DNA from: Candidatus Vicinibacter proximus
GTDB lineage: Bacteria > Bacteroidota > Bacteroidia > Chitinophagales > Saprospiraceae
Length of the DNA stretch: 64,000 nucleotides
NCBI GenBank assembly: GCA_016713905.1
Contig: JADJOE010000003.1
Coordinates: 2,232,001 to 2,296,000 of the forward strand
Reading direction: 5' to 3'
In this document: piece after piece, positions 37,268-46,645 of the stretch
How the letters are laid out: every line of letters begins with the position of its first letter
Position numbering within the stretch: position 1 is the first letter of the stretch
Translations under genes and position numbers: made by a program
Notes under the pieces: model-generated
What the model was told of the DNA's origin: nothing
Databases searched by the model: none
Seen by the model: only the letters and a program-made list of their open reading frames with translations

Positions 37268-40236
37268 ATGAAGAATTTAATTTCTTTGACCATCATTTTA
37301 ATTTTTATTCAGACTGTATATAGTCAGGAAAGACTTGCTGTTACAAGATTATACATTGACCGTAAGCATGCTTTTCTACACACGAATTTTGATTGCAAGG
37401 ATACTTTAATTATCTGCGATAATTTGAACATTGCTATTGACCAAATTTGTTATCATCCCAATGGAGATCTGATCGGAATTTGGCAGCAATGTCTTGGTCC
37501 CGTATCTAACTGTCCAAAAGACTCCATAGTCCTATTTAAGATTGATCCATTAAATTGCGAGGCAAAAGTAATCAGATCCTTTTCACAAGATAATTTTTCT
37601 ATAGTTCCTGATTTATTTTATATTGATTACTTAGGCAGAATTATTTCAAAAGGAGGCATAGGAATGCTTGACAAGTTGCTGCTTGCAGAAAGCTTGATGG
37701 ACACTTTCAAAATCATTGGTACCCTGCCTAACAAAAAATTAATTTTAGAGATTTTACTTTTATTAAAGGAAGTTTAATCAGTTATGATTTTATTTCCGGT
37801 GAAATTTATCAATTTGATAAAAATTTTAATATTGTTAATATTATTAATTATCCGAAACATGCCTTAGGAAGTTTTACAAATATCTATTACAATTGTGACA
37901 GTTTCAATACTTTCTGCTTTGGGTCTAGAAGAGATTTAAAAACACTTAATGATAAACCTTGGGATTTAGGAATTTATCAGTTCCGTTTTGATTTGGAAAA
38001 TGGCATTTTATTGGACAGCCTGTGTTACACTCCTGCTTTTGACACAAATGTAATCGGGTGGAGAGGAAATCTAACCAGTAAGTATGAATACCTTGGTTCC
38101 GATCCGGAATGTGATCTCCTGCTCGATCTGGACCGCAACAATTCTTCCGGTCTTTATCCCTATGATTTTGATATTCCTTTCGCGCTTTGTGCACCCTATG
38201 ATTCCGCTACTCTTTGCGACGACGATCTTTATCTCCACACTTCTTTTCCTCTGGACAGCATCTCCATCCTCCTTTCCAATGCTCTTAATCTGCCGCTGGA
38301 ATTTATTGCTTCCACAGGTCTCCCGCCGGGATTTTCTTTGCTTAAGCGTTCTGATTCTACCTGGACTTTGTCCGGATCATCCGCATCCGATGCAGAATAC
38401 ACCCTGGCGCTTAAATCACTCCGATATATCAACAATGCTCCCTTCAGAATTTCAGGTTCCAGACAGATCTCCTTTCAGGGTCACAATTCCCTGAAATCAG
38501 GTTCTCTGGCCCGTGCTTTCCTCCGTCTGGGCAACAAGCCTTACAGTGGTCCCGATACCAGCATTCACATCTGCTTGCCGGCTCTTGATCCCGTTGATCT
38601 TCTTCCTCTCCTCTCCAACGCAGATTCAGATGGACTTTTTTATCCTCCATTGAAGTCCACCAACAAGGTCTTTGTGCCCGGCTCTGATTCCTATGGCCTC
38701 TACCGGTACATCACTACCGATCTCTTCTGCGGTGCCGATACGGCACAGATACTCCTCTCTGAAGCCCTTTCCATTCCCGCTGATCTGGGACCCGATCTGG
38801 AGTTTTGCAACGGCGATTCCTTTTCCCTCCTGCTCAACCACCCGGCATTGGACAGCCTGTGGATCAATGGATCTCCTGCCTCTCCTCATATCATTCTCCG
38901 CAATCCCGGATCCTACTTCCTGACGCTCAAGTCTAAGGACGGGTGCCTGTCCTACGACACCCTCCTCATTCAAAAGTCCTCCAGGCTCCTCTCACGTGTT
39001 GACTCTTTGACGGTGTGTCGCAACGGTTCCCTGGTCTACAAAAATAAAACTTACTTCCCGGGTCAAACTATTCTCGATACCCTGCATGCTGCTCTTTCCT
39101 GTGACACCCTCCTCTCCATCTCGCTCATCCCCTCTGATCTGAACTTTACCAAAGTTACCAGACCTCTTTGTCTGAATGAAAAATATATCTACAAAAACGT
39201 CTCCTATCCTCCCGGTTCTCTCATCAAAGATACACTCTACGCTGCCTCCGGCTGCGATACTTTACTGGAATTGTGGCTACAACCTCTTCCTCTGCCCGCT
39301 GTAAGCATTTTGGGAGATACCCTCCTCTGTGAAGGGGATACTGCTTTGCTCAGCACCTCAGCCTCCGGAAGCCTCCTGTGGTCCACCGGCGATACCACTA
39401 GAGCCATTTCCGCAGCACCGGGAAATTATTCCCTCACCGTCACGGATGCCAACAATTGCTCCGCAAGCTCTTCCTTCCGCGTGGACCAGGCACCGCCACT
39501 TTCTTACGTCATCACTTCCTACGACCCTCTTTGCAGCGAGGAGTTGGGAAGCGTCCTCCTCAAGGTTTCTTCAGGTGGCATTCCTCCCATTCAATATGCT
39601 CTCAACGGGATGACCAATCTTTCCGGAATCTTTTCTTCTCTGCCTCCGGGATCTTACATTGCCACTTTTTCAGATGCGCTGGGTTGTACCCGCTCTGACA
39701 CAGTCCTCATCCTGCCTCCGCCACTCTTTGAAGTCGACATGACAGACTCCATTACCCTCGATGCAGGGTCTTCCGTCCTGGTGCAATACAGACTCCGCCA
39801 GGGCTCCATTCAAAACATCTTGTTCCGGCCCGGTGAAGGAATCGCTCTGGATCAGGGTGGGCTCCGCATTTCCGCAACCACCGACCAAATTTATACCCTC
39901 ACCTTCATCGACGACAATGGCTGTGAGATTACCAAAACACTCAAAGTCTCCGTCAGACAAAACAATGAATTCTTTGCCCCATTGATCTTCTCCCCAAACA
40001 ACGATGGCATCAACGACTTTTGGTTGCCTTCCTGGGGCAGTTCCTGGACCCGGGCAGAAATCAAAATCTATGACCGGTGGGGTGCACTCATGGCTTCCCC
40101 TCCCACAGCTCAGGGCTGGGATGGCAATCACCATGGAATGCCTTGCATCCCGGGTGTGTATCTGTTCCACATCGTTCTCTATGATGCGCAAGGTAACTCT
40201 ACTTCTTTCTCTGGAGATCTTACTTTGGTGAGGTAG
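37268..40236 (+). pseudogene. Module 1 gene B: large T9SS type B surface protein, frameshifted
   Basis: It begins MKNLISLTIILIFIQTVYSQ exactly as module 2, but a net 1-bp loss around 37735-37750 (…LPNKKLILEILLLLKEV, stop at 37777) breaks the frame. The other frame then continues open to 40236 with the C-terminal half of the family. Nucleotide identity with module 2 is very high before ~37610 and after ~38040 and clearly lower between. The C-terminus carries the CHU_C/type B sorting domain (FSPNNDGINDFWLPSWGSS). It may be inactive or give only the truncated N-terminal product. Confidence 0.8.
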
Positions 40237-40349
40237 GAGATTGTTCTGATTAGAAATTTTTAAATGAGCCCACAAAATAATTTGCAAAAAAATTTGGAAA
40301 TTTCATTTTAGTATTATTATATTCACCACAGGAAATTCCACATTCGTCT

Positions 40350-40402
40350 GACACCGATTTAACACTAGTTGGTTACTTATTTTTTTAACTAAATTATTTT
40401 CT
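40350..40402 (+). promoter_or_regulatory. Shared leader of surface-protein module 2
   Basis: It is identical to 35652-35704 over the visible ~53 bp before the ATG. The preceding ~90 bp after the module 1 B stop also match those before module 3. Confidence 0.55.
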
Positions 40403-41917
40403 ATGAAAACTCAAATTATTGCCTCAAAATTGGCAAAATTAAATTCCGCCCCCCCCCATTTTTCTTCACTGAAATTTGGTTTTCTTAAACCCTTCATCGC
40501 CTCCATCATGGCTATACTCTTGACACTTGGTTTGCCTGGAATTGTGGTTGGACAGGATCCATTAGACATCAGTGGTATTAGTCTGTTTAGAACTGCAGGT
40601 TATGGCGTTGAGAATCACGATTTTTCAATCTGGGTAATCCATCCGGATGATAACGGGGCTCAATGGAATTTTCAAGGAACTTTTACTACTCAATCTTGTG
40701 GGGATGAAATTTACGAGGGAACAATTTACCTATTAGGCCAAAACAGTGATAATAATACTATCAAAGTTCTGCCCTCCAGCGAAAATGATTATGCGGATTA
40801 TACCAACGGAGTTACTGCTTACGATATGGCCAGAATTTCCGCTCACCTCAATAGTTTGGAAAATATTTCTTGCCCTTATAAAATAATTTCTGCCGATGCA
40901 GATGGTGACCAGACTATAGATTGGGATGACTATGATCAATTGAGTGATTTAATTCTTGGTTATATTGATGAATTTAACCGTCAAAGTTGGGAATGGGTTA
41001 ATCCATACATGATTTCATTATCTACCTATGGAAGTTTTAGTACATATCCTTTTAGGTATGTCATTTCAGATCAGTGGCCGGGTGGTGTGATTTTCCCTCG
41101 ACTTACTTATTCAGAAGTTGATAATAATCAATATAAATATTTTGATTACAGATCCACCAAAGTTGGGGACATTGACAAAACCGAAAATGGAGGTTCTATA
41201 AATACCTGGGTGTGTGGAGCAGGAAGCTATCCAAGTTGTTTTAACTGCAATGAAAAAATTAGTTCAAGAAGCAACACCAGCAACATAAGTAACATCAAAA
41301 TTCATAAAGGGGATTTATTGGAATTTTATGTGGTCCCTGATCAAAACATTTCTATAAATGGTTTAGAATTACCTGTTTTCATAGATGACAAGTATCTTGA
41401 AATTTTAACTATTGAAACCATACCAGAATTAAATGTTAAAACAAACTTCCAGCAAAAAAATAAGCGATTAACTGCTCTTGGTCTGGATTCTAAACTGGAG
41501 AAGCACAACTATGAAGCACAAACTCCCTTATTGAAATTTACCTTAAAAGCCAAATCTGATCACTTGCATCTGGGCAAAATAGTAGCCTGGGATCAAAACC
41601 GAAATCCTGAACTCATCAGTTTTCCGGACCTTTTAACTTCCAACGATTTATCACTGATTTTAATTAAGCATACGCCGGATAATTTTGATTTTGGACAAAT
41701 AGGAAATACAAGCAGAATTTCCTTTGCCAGCGATATTCAAAGAACGGTTTCTTATGATCTTTTTGATGCTTTGGGAAATAGAATTATTTCCGGAAAGTTA
41801 TCTTTGGAGGCTGGATATCAGGAAGTGAATTTTGATGTGCAATTAACCCCGGGATTATTCCATTTGGTCATCCAAAAGGAACAACAAATCTTAACAAAAA
41901 AAATTATCAAAATTTAA
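40403..41917 (+). CDS. Module 2 gene A: dockerin-like T9SS type A surface protein (in frame)
   Basis: This is the only intact A copy joined to its full leader, 504 residues. The signal peptide has a basic n-region (SLKFGFLKPFIASIM) and the core AILLTLGLPGIVVGQ; the poly-C tract encodes A-P-P just before it. Residues ~134-190 form a dockerin-like pair of Asp-rich helices (NGVTAYDMARISAHL, ADADGDQTIDWDDYDQLSDL). A cohesin-like or Ig-like region follows, and ~425-504 is a T9SS type A sorting domain (FDALGNRIISGKLS...LTPGLFHLVIQK). It is probably surface-exposed and co-transcribed with gene B 49 bp downstream. Ligand or partner is unknown; B is a natural candidate. Confidence 0.85.
   Translation: MKTQIIASKLAKLNSAPPHFSSLKFGFLKPFIASIMAILLTLGLPGIVVGQDPLDISGISLFRTAGYGVENHDFSIWVIHPDDNGAQWNFQGTFTTQSCGDEIYEGTIYLLGQNSDNNTIKVLPSSENDYADYTNGVTAYDMARISAHLNSLENISCPYKIISADADGDQTIDWDDYDQLSDLILGYIDEFNRQSWEWVNPYMISLSTYGSFSTYPFRYVISDQWPGGVIFPRLTYSEVDNNQYKYFDYRSTKVGDIDKTENGGSINTWVCGAGSYPSCFNCNEKISSRSNTSNISNIKIHKGDLLEFYVVPDQNISINGLELPVFIDDKYLEILTIETIPELNVKTNFQQKNKRLTALGLDSKLEKHNYEAQTPLLKFTLKAKSDHLHLGKIVAWDQNRNPELISFPDLLTSNDLSLILIKHTPDNFDFGQIGNTSRISFASDIQRTVSYDLFDALGNRIISGKLSLEAGYQEVNFDVQLTPGLFHLVIQKEQQILTKKIIKI
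40449..40457 (+). repeat. Poly-C tract, module 2 (C9, in frame)
   Basis: Nine C residues encode Ala-Pro-Pro and part of His19. With this length ATG 40403 reads through into the signal peptide and mature protein. Confidence 0.9.
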
Positions 41918-41927
41918 TTATACCGTT

Positions 41928-41956
41928 ACCGGTCATGGATTTTATCTGTGACCGGT
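41928..41956 (+). terminator. Hairpin between module 2 genes A and B
   Basis: The same 8-bp inverted repeat as in module 1, ACCGGTCA with TGACCGGT, separates the A stop from the B start and is followed by a T-rich stretch. Confidence 0.55.
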
Positions 41957-41966
41957 TATTTTAATT

Positions 41967-44936
41967 ATGAAGAATTTAATTTCTTTGACCATCATTTTAA
42001 TTTTTATTCAGACTGTATATAGTCAGGAAAGACTTGCTGTTACAAGATTATACATTGACCGTAAGCATGCTTTTCTACACACGAATTTTGATTGCAAGGA
42101 TACTTTAATTATCTGCGATAATTTGAACATTGCTATTGACCAAATTTGTTATCATCCCAATGGAGATCTGATCGGAATTTGGCAGCAATGTCTTGGTCCC
42201 GTATCTAACTGTCCAAAAGACTCCATAGTCCTATTTAAGATTGATCCATTAAATTGCGAGGTAAAAATAATCAGATCCTTTTCACAAGATAATTTTTCGC
42301 TGTATCCTCGTTTATTTTATATTGACTATTTAGGTCGTATTATATCAAGAGGTGGAATTGGGATGCATGAAAAATTGCTACTCGCGGAAAGTCTAAGAGA
42401 TACTTTTAAAACTATTAGTATTCTACCAAACAAGGGGATTTATTTTGATGATTTTACTTACATAAAAGGCTTGCTTTTTGCTTATGACAATTTTTCTGGT
42501 GAAATCGACCAATTTGACCAAAATTTTAAATTCATTAAATCTTATAATTATCTATCGCATTCGTTAGGTAGTTTTACAAACATTTATTACGATTGTGACA
42601 GTTTTAATACTTTTTGTTTTGGAAGCAAAAAGGATATTAAAACATTAAATGATAAACCTTGGGATTTAGGTATTTATCAGTTCCGTTTTGATTTGGAAAA
42701 TGGTATTTTATTGGACAGCATGTGCTACACTCCTGCTTTTGATACAAACGTTGTTGGGTGGGCTGGAAATCTCACCAGTAAGTATGAATACCTTGGTTCC
42801 GATCCGGAATGCGATCTCCTGCTCGATCTGGACCGCAATAATTCTTCCGGTCTTTATCCCTATGATTTTGATATTCCTTTCGCGCTTTGTGCGCCCTATG
42901 ATTCCGCTACTCTTTGCGACGACGATCTTTATCTCCACACTTCTTTTCCTCTGGACAGCATCACCATCCTCCTTTCCAATGCACTTAATCTGCCGCTGGA
43001 ATTCATTGCTTCCACAGGTCTCCCGCAGGGATTTTCTTTGCTTAGGCGTTCTGATTCTACCTGGACTTTGTCCGGATCATCCGCATCCGATGCAGAATAC
43101 ACCCTGGCGCTTAAATCACTCCGATATGTCAACAATGCTCCCTTCAGAATTTCTGGTTCCAGACAGATCTCCTTTCAGGGTCACAATTCCCTGAAATCAG
43201 GTTCTCTGGCCCGTGCTTTCCTCCGTCTGGGAAACAAGCCTTACAGTGGTCCCGATACCAGCATTCACATCTGCTTGCCGGCTCTTGATCCCGTTGATCT
43301 TCTTCCTCTCCTCTCCAACGCAGATTCAGATGGACTTTTTTATCCTCCATTGAAGTCCACCAACAAGGTCTTTGTGCCCGGCTCTGATTCCTATGGCCTC
43401 TACCGGTACATCACTACCGATCTCTTCTGTGGTACCGATACGGCACAGATACTCCTCTCTGAAGCCCATTCCATTCCCGCTGATCTGGGACCCGATCTGG
43501 AGTTTTGCAACGGCGATTCCTTTTCCCTCCTGCTCAACCACCCGGCATTGGACAGCCTGTGGATCAATGGATCTCCTGCCTCTCCTCATATCATTCTCCG
43601 CAATCCCGGATCCTACTTCCTGACGCTCAAGTCTAAGGACGGGTGCCTGTCCTACGACACCCTCCTCATTCAAAAGTCCTCCAGGCTCCTCTCACGTGTT
43701 GACTCTTTGACGGTGTGTCGCAACGGTTCCCTGGTCTACAAAAATAAAACTTACTTCCCGGGTCAAACTATTCTCGATACCCTGCATGCTGCTCTTTCCT
43801 GTGACACCCTCCTCTCCATCTCGCTCATCCCCTCTGATCTGAACTTTGCCAAAATTACCAGACCTCTTTGTCTGAATGAAAAATATATCTACAAAAACAT
43901 CGTCTATCCTCCGGGTTCTCTCATCAGAGATACCCTCTACGCCGCCTCAGGTTGCGATACTTTACTGGAATTGTGGCTAAAACCGCTTCCTCTGCCCGCT
44001 GTAAGCATTTTGGGAGATACCCTCCTCTGTGAAGGAGACACTGCCTTGCTCAGCACCTCAGCCTCCGGAAGCCTCCTGTGGTCCACCGGCGATACCACTA
44101 GAGCCATTCCCGCAACCCCGGGAAATTATTCCCTCACCGTCACGGATGCCAACAATTGCTCCGCAAGCTCTTCCTTCCGCGTGGACCAGGCACCGCCACT
44201 TTCTTACGTCATCACTTCTTACGACCCCCTTTGCAGCGAGGAGCTGGGAAGCGTCCTCCTCAGGGTTTCTTCCGGTGGCATTCCTCCCATTCAATATGCT
44301 CTCAACGGGATGACCAATCTTTCCGGAATCTTTTCTTCTCTGCCTCCGGGATCTTACATTGCCACTTTTTCGGATGCACTGGGTTGTAACCGCTCTGACA
44401 CAGTCCTCATCCTGCCTCCACCACTCTTTGAAGTCGACATGACAGACTCCCTTATCCTCGATGCAGGGTCTTCCGTCCTGGTGCAATACAGACTCCGCCA
44501 GGGCTCCATTCAAAACATCTTGTTCCGGCCCGGTGAAGGAATCGCTCTGAATCAGGGTGGGCTACGCATTTCCGCAACCACCGACCAAATTTATACCCTC
44601 ACCTTCATCGACGACAACGGCTGTGAGATTACCAAAACGCTCAAGGTCTCCGTCAGGCAAAACAATGAATTCTTCACCCCACAGATCTTCTCTCCCAACA
44701 ACGATGGCATCAACGACTTTTGGTTGCCTTCCTGGGGCAGTTCCTGGACCCGGGCAGAAATCAAAATCTATGACCGGTGGGGTGCACTCATGGCTTCCCC
44801 TCCCCCAGCTCAGGGCTGGGATGGCAATCACCATGGAATGCCTTGCATCCCGGGTGTGTATCTGTTCCACATCGTTCTCTATGATGCGCAAGGTATCTCT
44901 ACTTCTTTCTCTGGAGATCTTACTTTGGTGAGGTAG
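41967..44936 (+). CDS. Module 2 gene B: large T9SS type B (CHU_C) surface protein
   Basis: The intact 989-residue protein has a signal peptide (ISLTIILIFIQTVYSQ). An N-terminal domain of ~260 residues follows that looks propeller-like but is not recognised. From about residue 281 (ECDLLLDLDRNNSSG) the family-constant part starts: a cadherin-like block, two ~50-residue modules ending in SCDTLL and GCDTLL, an Ig-like module (LSTSASGSLLWSTGDTTRA), a SprB-like repeat (GGIPPIQYALNGMTNLSGIF) and the T9SS type B/gliding-motility C-terminal domain (FSPNNDGINDFWLPSWGSS...GVYLFHIVLYD). Type B proteins are exported and attached or released by T9SS. Pairing with gene A in three modules suggests the two act together. 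Confidence 0.87.
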   Translation: MKNLISLTIILIFIQTVYSQERLAVTRLYIDRKHAFLHTNFDCKDTLIICDNLNIAIDQICYHPNGDLIGIWQQCLGPVSNCPKDSIVLFKIDPLNCEVKIIRSFSQDNFSLYPRLFYIDYLGRIISRGGIGMHEKLLLAESLRDTFKTISILPNKGIYFDDFTYIKGLLFAYDNFSGEIDQFDQNFKFIKSYNYLSHSLGSFTNIYYDCDSFNTFCFGSKKDIKTLNDKPWDLGIYQFRFDLENGILLDSMCYTPAFDTNVVGWAGNLTSKYEYLGSDPECDLLLDLDRNNSSGLYPYDFDIPFALCAPYDSATLCDDDLYLHTSFPLDSITILLSNALNLPLEFIASTGLPQGFSLLRRSDSTWTLSGSSASDAEYTLALKSLRYVNNAPFRISGSRQISFQGHNSLKSGSLARAFLRLGNKPYSGPDTSIHICLPALDPVDLLPLLSNADSDGLFYPPLKSTNKVFVPGSDSYGLYRYITTDLFCGTDTAQILLSEAHSIPADLGPDLEFCNGDSFSLLLNHPALDSLWINGSPASPHIILRNPGSYFLTLKSKDGCLSYDTLLIQKSSRLLSRVDSLTVCRNGSLVYKNKTYFPGQTILDTLHAALSCDTLLSISLIPSDLNFAKITRPLCLNEKYIYKNIVYPPGSLIRDTLYAASGCDTLLELWLKPLPLPAVSILGDTLLCEGDTALLSTSASGSLLWSTGDTTRAIPATPGNYSLTVTDANNCSASSSFRVDQAPPLSYVITSYDPLCSEELGSVLLRVSSGGIPPIQYALNGMTNLSGIFSSLPPGSYIATFSDALGCNRSDTVLILPPPLFEVDMTDSLILDAGSSVLVQYRLRQGSIQNILFRPGEGIALNQGGLRISATTDQIYTLTFIDDNGCEITKTLKVSVRQNNEFFTPQIFSPNNDGINDFWLPSWGSSWTRAEIKIYDRWGALMASPPPAQGWDGNHHGMPCIPGVYLFHIVLYDAQGISTSFSGDLTLVR

Positions 44937-45049
44937 GAGATTGTTATGATTAGAAATTTTTAAATGAGCCCACAAAATAATTTGCAAAAAAATTTGGAAA
45001 TTTCATTTTAGTATTATTATATTCACCACAGGAAATTCCACATTCGTCT

Positions 45050-45102
45050 GACACCGATTTAACACTAGTTGGTTATTTATTTTTTTAACTAAATTATTTT
45101 CA
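45050..45102 (+). promoter_or_regulatory. Shared leader of surface-protein module 3
   Basis: It matches the leaders of modules 1 and 2 with two visible substitutions (GGTTATTTAT, TTTTCAATG). Conservation stops shortly after the signal peptide of gene A. Confidence 0.55.
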
Positions 45103-45148
45103 ATGAAAACTCAAATTATTGCCTCAAAATTGGCAAAATTAAATTCCG

Positions 45149-45158
45149 CCCCCCCCCC
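45149..45158 (+). repeat. Poly-C tract, module 3 (C10, out of frame)
   Basis: One C more than module 2. ATG 45103 then ends after about 28 codons at TAA just before the signal-peptide core, so the module is OFF for full-length leader translation. Confidence 0.9.
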
Positions 45159-45208
45159 ATTTTTCTTCACTGAAATTTGGTTTTCTTAAACCCTTCATCG
45201 CCTCCATC

Positions 45209-46591
45209 ATGGCTACACTTTTGACACTCGGTTTGCCTGGAATTGTGGTTGGGCAATGCATTCCGTATGATTTGGCAGGTCATTGTTTATTTCGTAATTA
45301 TAATTTTGGAGTCTCTAACCACTCTTTTAGTTTGTTGATTTATCAGGTAAGTGGTACGCCATGCGAACCGGAAACTTCTCATGCAAGCACCGGATGTGAC
45401 GGCGGTGATTTTGAATTTGATGATTATGTTGAAATACCGTCCAGTTCAAATTCCAATCTAAGCGTAGCCGAGGTAACCCCTTACACGGATAATGATGTAT
45501 ATGATTATCAGGATGGCGTTACAGCCGCAGATGTGGCCGCCATTAATAAGCATGTATTGGGTATTGAATACATCACTGATCCTTATAAAATTGTTGCTGC
45601 TGATCCTACAGGAAATCAAATTATTGATTCCAATGATAGAGTTGCCATTTATAATCTCATTTTATACAATACCCTCTTTAATAGAACCAGCTGGGATTGG
45701 TTTAATGAATATCAGGTGGCAAATAATTCTTCTCACTTTAATTCCAATCCTTTTGCTTATTCAGTATGGGATCTATGGACTGATCAGATTATCATTTACC
45801 CAAGCATGAGTCACAGCACACTCGTAAATTATCAAAACAGATACCTCCATTACAGAACTACAAAAGTTGGTGAAATTGACAACACCACTGCCAATGCCTG
45901 GGTATGTGATACCTACACTTTTAAATCACCTGCTGTTTCTGCAAGATCCGGCACAGATATCCAAAATCTAAAAGTGCCCGCAAATTCAGAATTACGATTT
46001 AGTGTGGCCGTGGAAATCAATGAACCCATTGTTAGTTTAGAATTACCCATTAGAATTGATAAAAGTTTATTCACCATAAAAGACATCAGTTCCACCGGAA
46101 ACTTCCCGATCAATTATGCTTACAGTGAGCTGACCAATCGCCTCACCATCTTATGGGTGGATGCTAATTTAAAAGAATTAAAAACAAATGGAGAATCAAT
46201 AATTCTGAATTTTACTTTGATTGCAAATAAATCAATTGACAATTTAACCAATGAAATTATTTGGGATCCTAAAAGGCAGGTAGAAGCGACCAATATGAAA
46301 GGTCATCTTATAAGCACTAATGCACGGATAATTTTGGATGATGTAATTCAAGGTAATTTAAGCATGATTTATAATCATAATCTCCATGAAATTCAGATTC
46401 ACAGCAACAATTCAGGCTTTGGAGAATTAATGTTTTTTAATTCAAATGGAAACAACTTGTACTCAGAAAAAATTAAATTAACGGAAGGAAAAATAATTTA
46501 TCAAATTCCTCAAAATTTTATCCACGGAATATATTTTGCCCGGATAAAGGCAAATGAAAAGGTGTTGAGTATTAAGTTCATTGCTAAATAA
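45209..46591 (+). CDS. Module 3 gene A: divergent dockerin-like T9SS type A protein
   Basis: The open frame begins MATLLTLGLPGIVVGQ. The homologous full start is ATG 45103, but the C10 tract shifts it out of frame. The mature protein shares only the signal region with modules 1-2. It keeps the same architecture: a dockerin-like segment (YQDGVTAADVAAINKHVLG, AADPTGNQIIDSNDRVAIYN), then a TSWDWFNEY element, and a C-terminal T9SS type A domain (ELMFFNSNGNNLYSEKI...IHGIYFARIK). Translation from 45209 would give a signal peptide without a basic n-region. Expression probably depends on tract length or reinitiation at 45209, ~20 bp after the premature stop. Confidence 0.8.
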   Translation: MATLLTLGLPGIVVGQCIPYDLAGHCLFRNYNFGVSNHSFSLLIYQVSGTPCEPETSHASTGCDGGDFEFDDYVEIPSSSNSNLSVAEVTPYTDNDVYDYQDGVTAADVAAINKHVLGIEYITDPYKIVAADPTGNQIIDSNDRVAIYNLILYNTLFNRTSWDWFNEYQVANNSSHFNSNPFAYSVWDLWTDQIIIYPSMSHSTLVNYQNRYLHYRTTKVGEIDNTTANAWVCDTYTFKSPAVSARSGTDIQNLKVPANSELRFSVAVEINEPIVSLELPIRIDKSLFTIKDISSTGNFPINYAYSELTNRLTILWVDANLKELKTNGESIILNFTLIANKSIDNLTNEIIWDPKRQVEATNMKGHLISTNARIILDDVIQGNLSMIYNHNLHEIQIHSNNSGFGELMFFNSNGNNLYSEKIKLTEGKIIYQIPQNFIHGIYFARIKANEKVLSIKFIAK

Positions 46592-46600
46592 TACATTATC

Positions 46601-46633
46601 GACAGGTGGGTAATTGCTAATTACCCATCTGTC
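46601..46633 (+). terminator. Hairpin between module 3 genes A and B
   Basis: GACAGGTGGGTAAT (46601-46614) pairs with ATTACCCATCTGTC (46620-46633) around a 5-nt loop, with one G-U pair, followed by CTTTAATTATTT. The sequence is unrelated to the hairpins of modules 1 and 2, but position and shape are the same. Confidence 0.65.
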
Positions 46634-46645
46634 CTTTAATTATTT

